NCBI RefSeq assembly: GCF_008711285.1 | Contig: NZ_VXDC01000003.1 | Span: forward strand, 186,001 to 250,000 | From: Roseibium aquae | Lineage (GTDB): Bacteria; Pseudomonadota; Alphaproteobacteria; Rhizobiales; Stappiaceae | Direction of reading: 5' to 3' | DNA length: 64,000 bases | Shown: one piece after another, positions 35,013-41,381 of the stretch | Layout: every line of letters starts with the position of its first letter | How positions within the stretch are numbered: position 1 is the stretch's first letter | Position numbers and translations under genes: made by a program | The notes under the pieces: model-generated | The model's database searches: none | What the model was told of the DNA's origin: nothing | What the model saw: the letters and a program-made list of their open reading frames with translations, nothing else

Positions 35013-36026
35013 TCAGCTTCGGCTGGCAAGCGGCAGATTGACAAGCAGGTTCTGCGGCTTCATGCGGATCTTCCGGTCCTTTGTCATGGATAGGGCGAGC
35101 CAGACCGGTTTGCCGCGCTGGGCCGGCTGAACACTGGACCGGTTCTCGAAGTCGAGCCGGAAAAGCGAAATGATCTGCAAGTTCTCCGCCTCGGTCAACG
35201 CCTTGCCCTCATAGAGCGCATTCAAGATCACTGTCGAATCCGCATCCAGCCCCACATGCCACGACCACTGGTCGTCCCGGATCTTTTGAACCGGCTGGAC
35301 CCGGACATCGGTTTGAAAGAAATGCTGGATCCAGGCTTCCAGAACACGGGCGAAAGCGTCCGGCCCCGGTTGGGTGAAGCGGAAATCGAGGGCCGTGTCG
35401 AACCGGTCCGATCGCTCCCAATAAATGTCGGCGTTGTCTTCGCCCAGAACGTCCAGGGCGACTTCGCGCATTGGCGTTCCGGCTTCCATGAGCAACGCAC
35501 CCAGCCCGCCGAACCCGCCGGTTTCCGACATCATCGCGACGATTTCGGCATCGGCCACCATCACCGTACCATTCTCGAGCGTGACCACCTGCTCTCGGAA
35601 GAACAGTTCGGCCGCTTTCAACCGGACCGGATCCTGGGTCCTGCGGAGGATATTCCGCAAAATCAGATGAACAAGCTGATCGAGAAACACCGGCGGCACG
35701 AGAAGGCCGCTGTTCTGGAACAGCGCGGCATAGGCCGCCTCGATGGTTCCGTGCTTGACCAGATGGTCCCGGAAGGCGAGCACCACGTTGTAGTTGTCAA
35801 TCGTATCCTTGTCGGCAATCGCGCCGATCTCGGTCACGGCGACGCTGGCAAAGGGGTCAGCCATCAGCTTTTCGAACAAGGCGTGCTCGGCCGAGCAGGA
35901 TTCGTCCACCGGATGGATCTCCGGACGGGTGTAATAGGCGCGCAGAAGATCCGGCGTCACGGCCAGCCAGCCGGACTTTGTGCGGTCGACCAGATGATAA
36001 CCGGCCGACTTCCAAAACTCTCTCAT
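35013..36026 (-). CDS. DUF6352 family protein (formate dehydrogenase-associated)
   Basis: A 337-residue cytosolic protein, mostly helical with no signal peptide. Recognised segments include FWKSAGYHLVDR, WLAVTPDLLRAYYTRPE, VPPVFLDQLVHLILRNIL and DIYWERSDRFDTALDFRF, which match DUF6352. Its start overlaps the DUF6505 stop by ATGA, so the two are coupled. It is the last gene of the run DUF6494-DUF4444-DUF6505-DUF6352 that follows the formate dehydrogenase operon. No catalytic motif was seen. Function unknown; maturation or quality control of FDH is a guess from context. Confidence 0.75.
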   Translation of the reverse strand: MREFWKSAGYHLVDRTKSGWLAVTPDLLRAYYTRPEIHPVDESCSAEHALFEKLMADPFASVAVTEIGAIADKDTIDNYNVVLAFRDHLVKHGTIEAAYAALFQNSGLLVPPVFLDQLVHLILRNILRRTQDPVRLKAAELFFREQVVTLENGTVMVADAEIVAMMSETGGFGGLGALLMEAGTPMREVALDVLGEDNADIYWERSDRFDTALDFRFTQPGPDAFARVLEAWIQHFFQTDVRVQPVQKIRDDQWSWHVGLDADSTVILNALYEGKALTEAENLQIISLFRLDFENRSSVQPAQRGKPVWLALSMTKDRKIRMKPQNLLVNLPLASRS

Positions 36027-36520
36027 TCAGGGTCCTCCACCACATCCCAGACAAGGGCATGCGGTTTTTCCGCCGGCGGATTGACAATGTGAAACTGTTC
36101 GTTGACCTGCCCGTCCTCACCGATTTGCCGGCGGATGGCAAGCAGCATGTTCAAGGGCGCATCGCTGGCCAGGCCAGCGGCGAACGCGACCTCCTCCCGC
36201 GACAGCTGGTCGGCGGCCTCCTCACTTGGAGCACCGAAGTCCTCGATCAGGAACCGGGTCAACCCGGCGCGCGCAGCGTCGATCTCCTCAGGCCGGACCT
36301 CTCCGACACTGACCAGGGTTGAAAAGCCGAAATTCTCCAGACCGAGAAAACCACTGACAAAAGCCTGTCGGGCCTTCCCGCTCACTTGTGCCGGATCGAA
36401 CCCGGGCCGGGGCATGAACAGAAAACTGCCGGGAATAGCCAGCGAATCCGGCGAGGCTGCCCGCTCGAAGACATGCGTGTCGGACACATCGAACCGGATG
36501 GCTCTTAGGAAGCGCGCCAC
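36023..36520 (-). CDS. DUF6505 family protein (formate dehydrogenase-associated)
   Basis: A 165-residue soluble protein. The pattern RAIRFDVSDTHVFERAA, AIPGSFLF, VSGFLGLENFGFSTLV and LTRFLIEDFGAP resembles DUF6505. It begins at GTG one nucleotide after the DUF4444 stop and ends inside the DUF6352 start, so it is firmly within a four-gene operon. No cofactor motif and only hydrophilic sequence are seen. Function unknown. Confidence 0.75.
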   Translation of the reverse strand: MARFLRAIRFDVSDTHVFERAASPDSLAIPGSFLFMPRPGFDPAQVSGKARQAFVSGFLGLENFGFSTLVSVGEVRPEEIDAARAGLTRFLIEDFGAPSEEAADQLSREEVAFAAGLASDAPLNMLLAIRRQIGEDGQVNEQFHIVNPPAEKPHALVWDVVEDPE

Positions 36521-36521
36521 G

Positions 36522-37340
36522 TCAATCGCCCTTCACATCGTCAATGGGCACCACGTTCGCGCCACATGCGAGAGCATCCCTCACCAGCACAACGCGGGTT
36601 GCCGGAGCGCGCTGGGCCTGTGCCGGCGCAAGCAGACAGTTTCCGGTTTCATCCAGCCCGAGCATCCGGCCTTGCTCGCCGTCCTGATTGGGCATTCCGG
36701 CCAAGCGCACATCCTTTTGAAAGCCGTTACACCGGAACAACCAGGCATCGTGAACCGGCTTAAAGCCGTCCCCTTCCCAGCGATTGATCCAGCTCAACAT
36801 GTGGCGGGACCAGGCCTCGATCACCTGCGGCGCGCCGAGATCCGCGGCGCCCTCGTCCCACAAACTCGTCCGGTCTGGAAAATCGCCCGGATCGATCTCC
36901 GGATAGGGCCGCAAACGCAGATCAAGCCCGGCTATCAGCCACAGTGGCGCTCCGTCCCCGTCCAAGTCCGGGCTGATCTCCAAAAAAGCCCGGCCGACAG
37001 AAGCCCCGTTCGCACGGAACCTGTCCGGCCACGTCCACGTAAACGCCAGTTCGGGCGGGCCGACGGACCCGATGGCATCGCCGCAGGACACCATCAACGC
37101 AAAGAGCATTTCCTGTGCGCGGTCGGGGCCAACCTCAGGTTCCAGAACCAGCGCCAAGCCGACCTGGTCCGGATCGCAGGACCAGAACAGATGGCCGGCT
37201 TCCGCCCCGCCCCCGTCCAAGGCCCGGCGCGCAGCCGTTTGAACCGTATCGGGGGGAACTACGGGCCGCCCTGTCAGGAGCGGCGGCAAATCCAGTTTCA
37301 GATCCGGAAGCGGCTCGGTCATGCGCCCTTGGATTGTCAC
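36522..37340 (-). CDS. Biotin/lipoate protein ligase-like protein with DUF4444 domain
   Basis: A 272-residue protein. The N-terminal two thirds resemble the biotin/lipoate ligase fold (PDLKLDLPPLLTGRPV, ELAFTWTWPDRFRANGASVG, LWLIAGLDLRL), and the C-terminal third (RMLGLDETGNCLL) fits DUF4444. Known ligases need a catalytic Lys in a KWPN-like motif; no obvious equivalent is visible, so it may be a non-catalytic relative. The start may be GTG at 37340 (overlapping the DUF6494 stop as GTGA) or ATG at 37322. No lipoyl or biotinyl carrier gene is nearby. Role in the FDH locus unknown. Confidence 0.7.
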   Translation of the reverse strand: MTIQGRMTEPLPDLKLDLPPLLTGRPVVPPDTVQTAARRALDGGGAEAGHLFWSCDPDQVGLALVLEPEVGPDRAQEMLFALMVSCGDAIGSVGPPELAFTWTWPDRFRANGASVGRAFLEISPDLDGDGAPLWLIAGLDLRLRPYPEIDPGDFPDRTSLWDEGAADLGAPQVIEAWSRHMLSWINRWEGDGFKPVHDAWLFRCNGFQKDVRLAGMPNQDGEQGRMLGLDETGNCLLAPAQAQRAPATRVVLVRDALACGANVVPIDDVKGD

Positions 37341-37525
37341 AGTTCGATATCGCCCTTCACCTCATGAGTGAAGTCGGATCCCTCGATGGTCAGGGTTGCC
37401 TTTACTTTCAAGGTTCCGCCGCCAAGGCCTTCTTTCCGCACATGTTCTTCAAGTGCTTGTTGCGAGGTCACGCCAACCTGCTTCAAGAATTTGCGCATGG
37501 ACATGTTGAATGTGTCGTTGGTCAT
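37337..37525 (-). CDS. DUF6494 family small protein
   Basis: A 62-residue acidic-to-neutral protein, TFNMSMRKFLKQVGVTSQ at its start and a short beta-rich end (KVKATLTIEGSDFTHEVKGD). It matches DUF6494. It is the first gene of a four-gene run with an AGGAG box about 11 nt upstream, and it overlaps the ligase-like gene by 4 nt. The 115 nt upstream contain a pair of short palindromes that may be its promoter control. Function unknown. Confidence 0.75.
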   Translation of the reverse strand: MTNDTFNMSMRKFLKQVGVTSQQALEEHVRKEGLGGGTLKVKATLTIEGSDFTHEVKGDIEL

Positions 37526-37569
37526 GGCCTAGCCGGCTCCTGTCAGTTTTATCCTGGTTGGTTAAGACA

Positions 37570-37599
37570 TTGATTCAAGTGCGAAGGATGTTGATTCAA
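37570..37599 (-). promoter_or_regulatory. Twin 9-bp palindromes upstream of the DUF6494 operon
   Basis: TTGATTCAA occurs at 37570-37578 and again at 37591-37599, 21 bp apart start to start, about two helical turns. They lie 45-75 nt upstream of the DUF6494 start. TTGAT and ATCAA are FNR-like half-sites, but a full FNR box is not present. A candidate operator that would give the four-gene unit its own regulation. Confidence 0.45.
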
Positions 37600-37640
37600 A
37601 TAATGCCATCAACACATTGAAAAAACGCGATTATCTGCAG

Positions 37641-37775
37641 TCAATCGAGACGTACGGTCCCGTTCGCGCTCGAATAGACCTGCGAAGCCGAATAATCGAG
37701 CTGGTGCGTCATCACATACCAGGCGCCGATCGTGATCGCGGCACACGCCACTATTCCCGCAAGAAATGCGTTCAT
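37641..37775 (-). CDS. 44-aa single-pass membrane microprotein in the formate dehydrogenase operon
   Basis: A 44-residue protein: one hydrophobic helix at about 3-21 (NAFLAGIVACAAITIGAW), then a short polar C-terminus (YSASQVYSSANGTVRLD) that probably faces the periplasm. It starts 5 nt after the stop of the WD40-cytochrome gene, with GGGAGAC inside that gene 8 nt upstream as ribosome site, so it is coupled to it. The final VRLD and clean codon use support coding. It is too short for routine gene callers. Possibly a small subunit or assembly factor of the membrane FDH complex; this is inference. Confidence 0.75.
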   Translation of the reverse strand: MNAFLAGIVACAAITIGAWYVMTHQLDYSASQVYSSANGTVRLD

Positions 37776-37780
37776 TGATA

Positions 37781-39199
37781 TCAGTCTCCCTTAGTGTTGT
37801 TCCGCGGTCCGCCATGAGCGTCCGGGTCGGTCGCCTTTTCAAGATAGGCGACCAGAGCGTCACGATCCTCGACCGATTTAAGCCGCTGGATGGGCATCTT
37901 GGAACCGGGCGTCACGACATCAGGACCCAGATCGAACAGATCGGATATGGTCTGCGCCGTCCACACCAGGTCCAGATCCTTCAGCGCATTGGAATACGGA
38001 TAGCCCGGCACGGTTCCCGCCTTGCGGCCAAAAACGCCATAAAGGGTCGGCCCGGCGCGGTTCGCGTCATCCGGCGTCAAAGTATGGCAGACCGAGCATT
38101 TGCGAGCAAATTGCAGCGCGCCCGGATCGTCCGTTTCGGCGACCTGAAAGCGCCGGGGAAACGTTCCCAAGACCGGTTCGAACGGCTTTCGCGGCGCCAC
38201 TTGCCAGACATGGACTTCGTCATCCAGGCCAACATAGAACAAGCTGTCCGCCTGCGCGGTGAAGGCCAGGCCCCAGACAGGGCCATATGGGTTCTCGAAC
38301 TCTTCCAGAAGTTCGAAACCATCCGTTGCAAAAACCCGGATCAGACCATCGCCACCGCCACTGGCCGCCCGTTGGCCGTCCGCCGACAAGGCAAGGGACA
38401 GGACGGGACGCGAATGCGGGGGCAGAATTTTCACCTCCTGGCCGCTTTCCGTGTCAAGAACCCCCAGCTTGCCATCGGTGACGCCAAACAGAAGCCGGCC
38501 GCCACCCGGCAAGACCTCGATCACGTTCACGCCCCAGCCGAGGTTGGCGATCTCACGAAGGAAGGAGCCGCTTTGCGTATCGAACGCGCGGATCCCGCCA
38601 TCATAGGATGCGGTGTAAAGGATCCCGCCGTCGGCCGAAAAGGCAACGGCATTCACATTGTTGCGGTGCTGGGTCAAACGATGACGAAGGATCAGGCGAT
38701 CCGGCTCGAGTTGGTAAAGCCGGGCTTCGTTCGCCCAGGATGCCACCGCCACGTAGCGCTCGTCCGCGGACACGGCAAGTCCGAGCACTTTCTCGCCCGC
38801 CCCGTCGGCGCGATGCAGGATCGTACCCGAGGTGAGGTCCCAGAGGATCAGCGCGCTGTCGTCGCCAACGGTGACGGCGCGGTTGCCGGACAGGAAGGCG
38901 CCGTGATTGACCGCCGCGTCATGGCCAACCAGCCGCAAGGGGTCGGCAAGCGCGCCCTCGCCGGCGGCCTTGTCCCAAACAAGGGCGGCGTAATCGAAGG
39001 ACGTCGATAAAAGGCGGTCGCCGGAAGCATCGACGGCCACCGACTTGACCGGACCGCCGTGGCCCTGAAGGGTTTCGGGCCATGCCTGTGCAGCCGCGAT
39101 CTGCGGCGGCAGCAGGATCGCCGCGGCCAACAGCAGCCGCCTTGCGCCAAACCCCAGACCGTCCCCGAGCCAGTCAAACAAGCGTGGCGTCAAAGCCAT
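37781..39199 (-). CDS. Exported WD40 beta-propeller fused to cytochrome c
   Basis: A 472-residue periplasmic protein. Signal peptide at about 1-38 (LLLAAAILLPPQIAAAQA). Seven WD40-type blades follow between about 45 and 345 (for example FDYAALVWD, DDSALILWD, YDGGIRAFD, GDGLIRVFA, DDEVHVWQ), enough for one complete propeller. The C-terminal class I cytochrome c domain has the heme motif CSVCH near 365, the region RAGPTLYGVFGRKAG and the distal Met in GSKMPIQRLKS near 435. It sits 6 nt after fdhC, inside the formate dehydrogenase operon. It may accept electrons from FdhC or dock a partner on the propeller. Domain calls are firm; the role is inferred. Confidence 0.85.
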   Translation of the reverse strand: MALTPRLFDWLGDGLGFGARRLLLAAAILLPPQIAAAQAWPETLQGHGGPVKSVAVDASGDRLLSTSFDYAALVWDKAAGEGALADPLRLVGHDAAVNHGAFLSGNRAVTVGDDSALILWDLTSGTILHRADGAGEKVLGLAVSADERYVAVASWANEARLYQLEPDRLILRHRLTQHRNNVNAVAFSADGGILYTASYDGGIRAFDTQSGSFLREIANLGWGVNVIEVLPGGGRLLFGVTDGKLGVLDTESGQEVKILPPHSRPVLSLALSADGQRAASGGGDGLIRVFATDGFELLEEFENPYGPVWGLAFTAQADSLFYVGLDDEVHVWQVAPRKPFEPVLGTFPRRFQVAETDDPGALQFARKCSVCHTLTPDDANRAGPTLYGVFGRKAGTVPGYPYSNALKDLDLVWTAQTISDLFDLGPDVVTPGSKMPIQRLKSVEDRDALVAYLEKATDPDAHGGPRNNTKGD

Positions 39200-39205
39200 G
39201 TCAGC

Positions 39206-40366
39206 CTATTCCGCCGGTTGTGCGGCAGGCTGCTGCCCGGTCTTCTTGTCGTGAATGTCGGCGACGTGCTCCTCGACCCAAAGCGAGTGGTGCTCCTTTG
39301 CCCAGTTCAGGTCAACCTCGCCTGATCCCATGGCATCGAACGCTCCCTCCATTCCGACGGACCCGATATAGATATGGGCAAGGATGACGCAAATCATGAA
39401 CACGGACATGATCGCGTGCCAGAGAGCCGCCAATTGCTGCTCCTGGATTGGCGCCAGAACCGTTGGAAAATCCGTTCCGAAGACCAGATTGATCTTGTCG
39501 AACGTGTCGGCGAAAAACGTGGTCGTGAAGGGAAAGAGAAGCTGCCAGCCCGACAGCGACAGGGACACGCCGCCAAGGATGGTCAGCCAAAAAATCACCT
39601 TCTGGCCCGCATTGAACTTCTTGGCCGGCGGGTGAAGTTTGTCGGAAAAGATGCCACCGCCCTGCATGGCCCATTTGATATCGGTCCGGTCGGGCAAGTT
39701 GTGCCGCACCCACATGACGAAAATCATCACCAGCCCCGCCATGAAGGCGAAGGCCAGATAATTGTGCAGATACTTGCCCATCTGGGTCACAAAGGCGAAG
39801 GCCTCGTTGCCGATGACATATTTCAGCGTATAGCGCCCATAAAGCAGATTGAGACCGGTCAACGCCAGAACGACGAACGAGGATGCGAGCATCCAGTGGC
39901 CGAACCGTTCAATAGCCTTGAAGCGGGTGATGGTCTGGCCGGAGCGGCCATGGGCGATCTTGATCCGCCCGCGAATGGCATAAAAAATACCCAGGAGAAC
40001 GATGGTGCCGAGCAAGGCCCAGCTGGCATAGAGCGACATCGGGCCGTTCCGGAACGACCGCCAGGCTTCGCCTTCGGACTGGACCAGAATCGCGGCGTTC
40101 TGATCAGGGATCGAAACATTGCCCTGCACCCCGCCGCGAACCGCGCGCCAGTAGTCGCTGTCCGAGGTGGTGCCCATGGATTGGCCAGGCACCGCACCGC
40201 CGGTTGGGGAATCGGCGCTCACGGCGGGAGCCGCCGTGCCCTCCTGGGCGGCCGCCTGCATCGGCATCGCCAAAACGATCCCCACGATGAAGGCCATGGC
40301 CAACACGCTCAAGCTGATGGCGCCGGCCCGTCCCGTGCGGCGGCTGTTGCTGTGTGTCAGACCCAT
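39206..40366 (-). CDS. fdhC: Formate dehydrogenase gamma subunit, cytochrome b556
   Basis: A protein of about 386 residues, membrane anchor and diheme cytochrome b that passes electrons from the FdhAB dimer to the quinone pool. A signal-like first helix (AISLSVLAMAFIVGIVLAMP) is followed by a periplasmic segment of about 90 residues (DYWRAVRGGVQGNVSIPDQN), then four or five helices with His ligands (RFGHWMLASSFVVL, LHNYLAFAFMAGLV, WHAIMSVFMICVILAH, IYIGSVGMEGAFDAMGSG). The N-terminal extension is absent from short E. coli FdnI but usual in alphaproteobacterial FDH3-type gamma subunits. GAGGAGGGG precedes two close start choices (GTG 40369, ATG 40366). Confidence 0.88.
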   Translation of the reverse strand: MGLTHSNSRRTGRAGAISLSVLAMAFIVGIVLAMPMQAAAQEGTAAPAVSADSPTGGAVPGQSMGTTSDSDYWRAVRGGVQGNVSIPDQNAAILVQSEGEAWRSFRNGPMSLYASWALLGTIVLLGIFYAIRGRIKIAHGRSGQTITRFKAIERFGHWMLASSFVVLALTGLNLLYGRYTLKYVIGNEAFAFVTQMGKYLHNYLAFAFMAGLVMIFVMWVRHNLPDRTDIKWAMQGGGIFSDKLHPPAKKFNAGQKVIFWLTILGGVSLSLSGWQLLFPFTTTFFADTFDKINLVFGTDFPTVLAPIQEQQLAALWHAIMSVFMICVILAHIYIGSVGMEGAFDAMGSGEVDLNWAKEHHSLWVEEHVADIHDKKTGQQPAAQPAE

Positions 40367-40431
40367 CACAATGGTCCCCTCCTCATCGTGTCCATTCAAT
40401 CGTGGTCCAGTCATTCAACGCGACCACGAGT

Positions 40432-40629
40432 TCAAAACCCTTGCAGAGTTCCGCGTTGCTGCAACTGCCGGCGCTGTTCCTCGCTGAGCCCGGTATCGGC
40501 CGGCCCGTCATAACTCCCCTTGTCCAGCTTGATCGGCCGGTTTTCCTCCGACTCCCGGCAGGCTCCCAGGCTCATGAGAAGGCCGACAACAAGCATCGCT
40601 TTCGAAAGTCCAGAAACCGGCAAAGACAT
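40432..40629 (-). CDS. Small lipoprotein of the formate dehydrogenase operon
   Basis: A 65-residue protein with a lipoprotein signal: hydrophobic stretch AMLVVGLLMSLGAC with the lipobox Leu-Gly-Ala-Cys at about 21-24. The mature part is about 42 residues, polar (ESEENRPIKLDKGSYDGPAD), ending in EEQRRQLQQR, with no fold recognised. It lies between fdhC and fdhB. Similar small lipoproteins occur in this place in related FDH clusters. A role as an assembly or anchoring factor is possible, but nothing in the sequence shows it. Confidence 0.72.
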   Translation of the reverse strand: MSLPVSGLSKAMLVVGLLMSLGACRESEENRPIKLDKGSYDGPADTGLSEEQRRQLQQRGTLQGF

Positions 40630-40765
40630 AAAGGAATTCCTATATCCGCTTTGTCACGTTTTCTCCCGATTAAGCCGTTCCCCCAAAAGGAAAAATACTT
40701 ACATCGCGAGCCAAATGAAGGCGGCCATCGGCCGCCTTCCAACATGATCACTGTGCAGGCCGCCG

Positions 40766-41365
40766 TTAAAGCGAGCCGGCCTTTTGCTCATAGGCCGTGC
40801 CCCAGCCCCAAGCGCCCGAACCAAAGCCACGGGCCACCACGCGCTCCCGGTAGATGGAAGACACAACGTCCCCGTCCCCGGCGAGCAAGGCCTTGGTGGA
40901 ACACATTTCCGCGCAAAGCGGCAGTTTGCCCTCAGCAAGGCGGTTGCGGCCGTATTTCTGGTATTCGACCGAGCTGTTGTCCGCCTCCGGGCCGCCGGCG
41001 CAGAAGGTGCATTTGTCCATCTTGCCGCGGGATCCGAAATTGCCGACTTGCGGAAATTGCGGCGCGCCGAAGGGGCAAGCATAGAAGCAGTAGCCGCACC
41101 CGATGCACAGGTCCTTGGAATGGAGAATGACCCCGTCGTCGGTCTCATAGAAGCAGTCCACCGGGCAGACCGCCATGCATGGGGCATCCGAACAATGCAT
41201 GCAGGCCACAGAGATGGACCGCTCCCCGGGCTTGCCGTCATTGATGGTGACGACGCGCCGCCGGTTGATGCCCCACGGCACCTCATGCTCGTTTTTACAG
41301 GCGGTGACGCAGGCGTTGCACTCGATGCAGCGTTCGGCGTCGCAGAGGAATTTCATCCGTGCCAT
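40766..41365 (-). CDS. fdhB: Formate dehydrogenase beta subunit, four 4Fe-4S clusters
   Basis: A 199-residue electron-transfer subunit. Four ferredoxin-type Cys groups are present: CDAERCIECNACVTACKNEH near the start, CMHCSDAPCMAVCPVDCF, CIGCGYCFYACPFGAP and KCTFCAGG with CAEMC. These would hold a wire of four clusters from the alpha-subunit Mo centre to cytochrome b. There is no C-terminal membrane helix, unlike FdnH/FdoH, matching the FDH3 type. A GGGAGGGAA ribosome site lies upstream. It directly follows fdhA (16 nt). Confidence 0.93.
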   Translation of the reverse strand: MARMKFLCDAERCIECNACVTACKNEHEVPWGINRRRVVTINDGKPGERSISVACMHCSDAPCMAVCPVDCFYETDDGVILHSKDLCIGCGYCFYACPFGAPQFPQVGNFGSRGKMDKCTFCAGGPEADNSSVEYQKYGRNRLAEGKLPLCAEMCSTKALLAGDGDVVSSIYRERVVARGFGSGAWGWGTAYEQKAGSL

Positions 41366-41381
41366 TGGTCAGTTCCCTCCC

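Noticed and set aside
37591-37612. Full FNR box upstream of the DUF6494 operon
   Set aside because: TTGAT and ATCAA half-sites are 12 nt apart, not the 4 nt needed.
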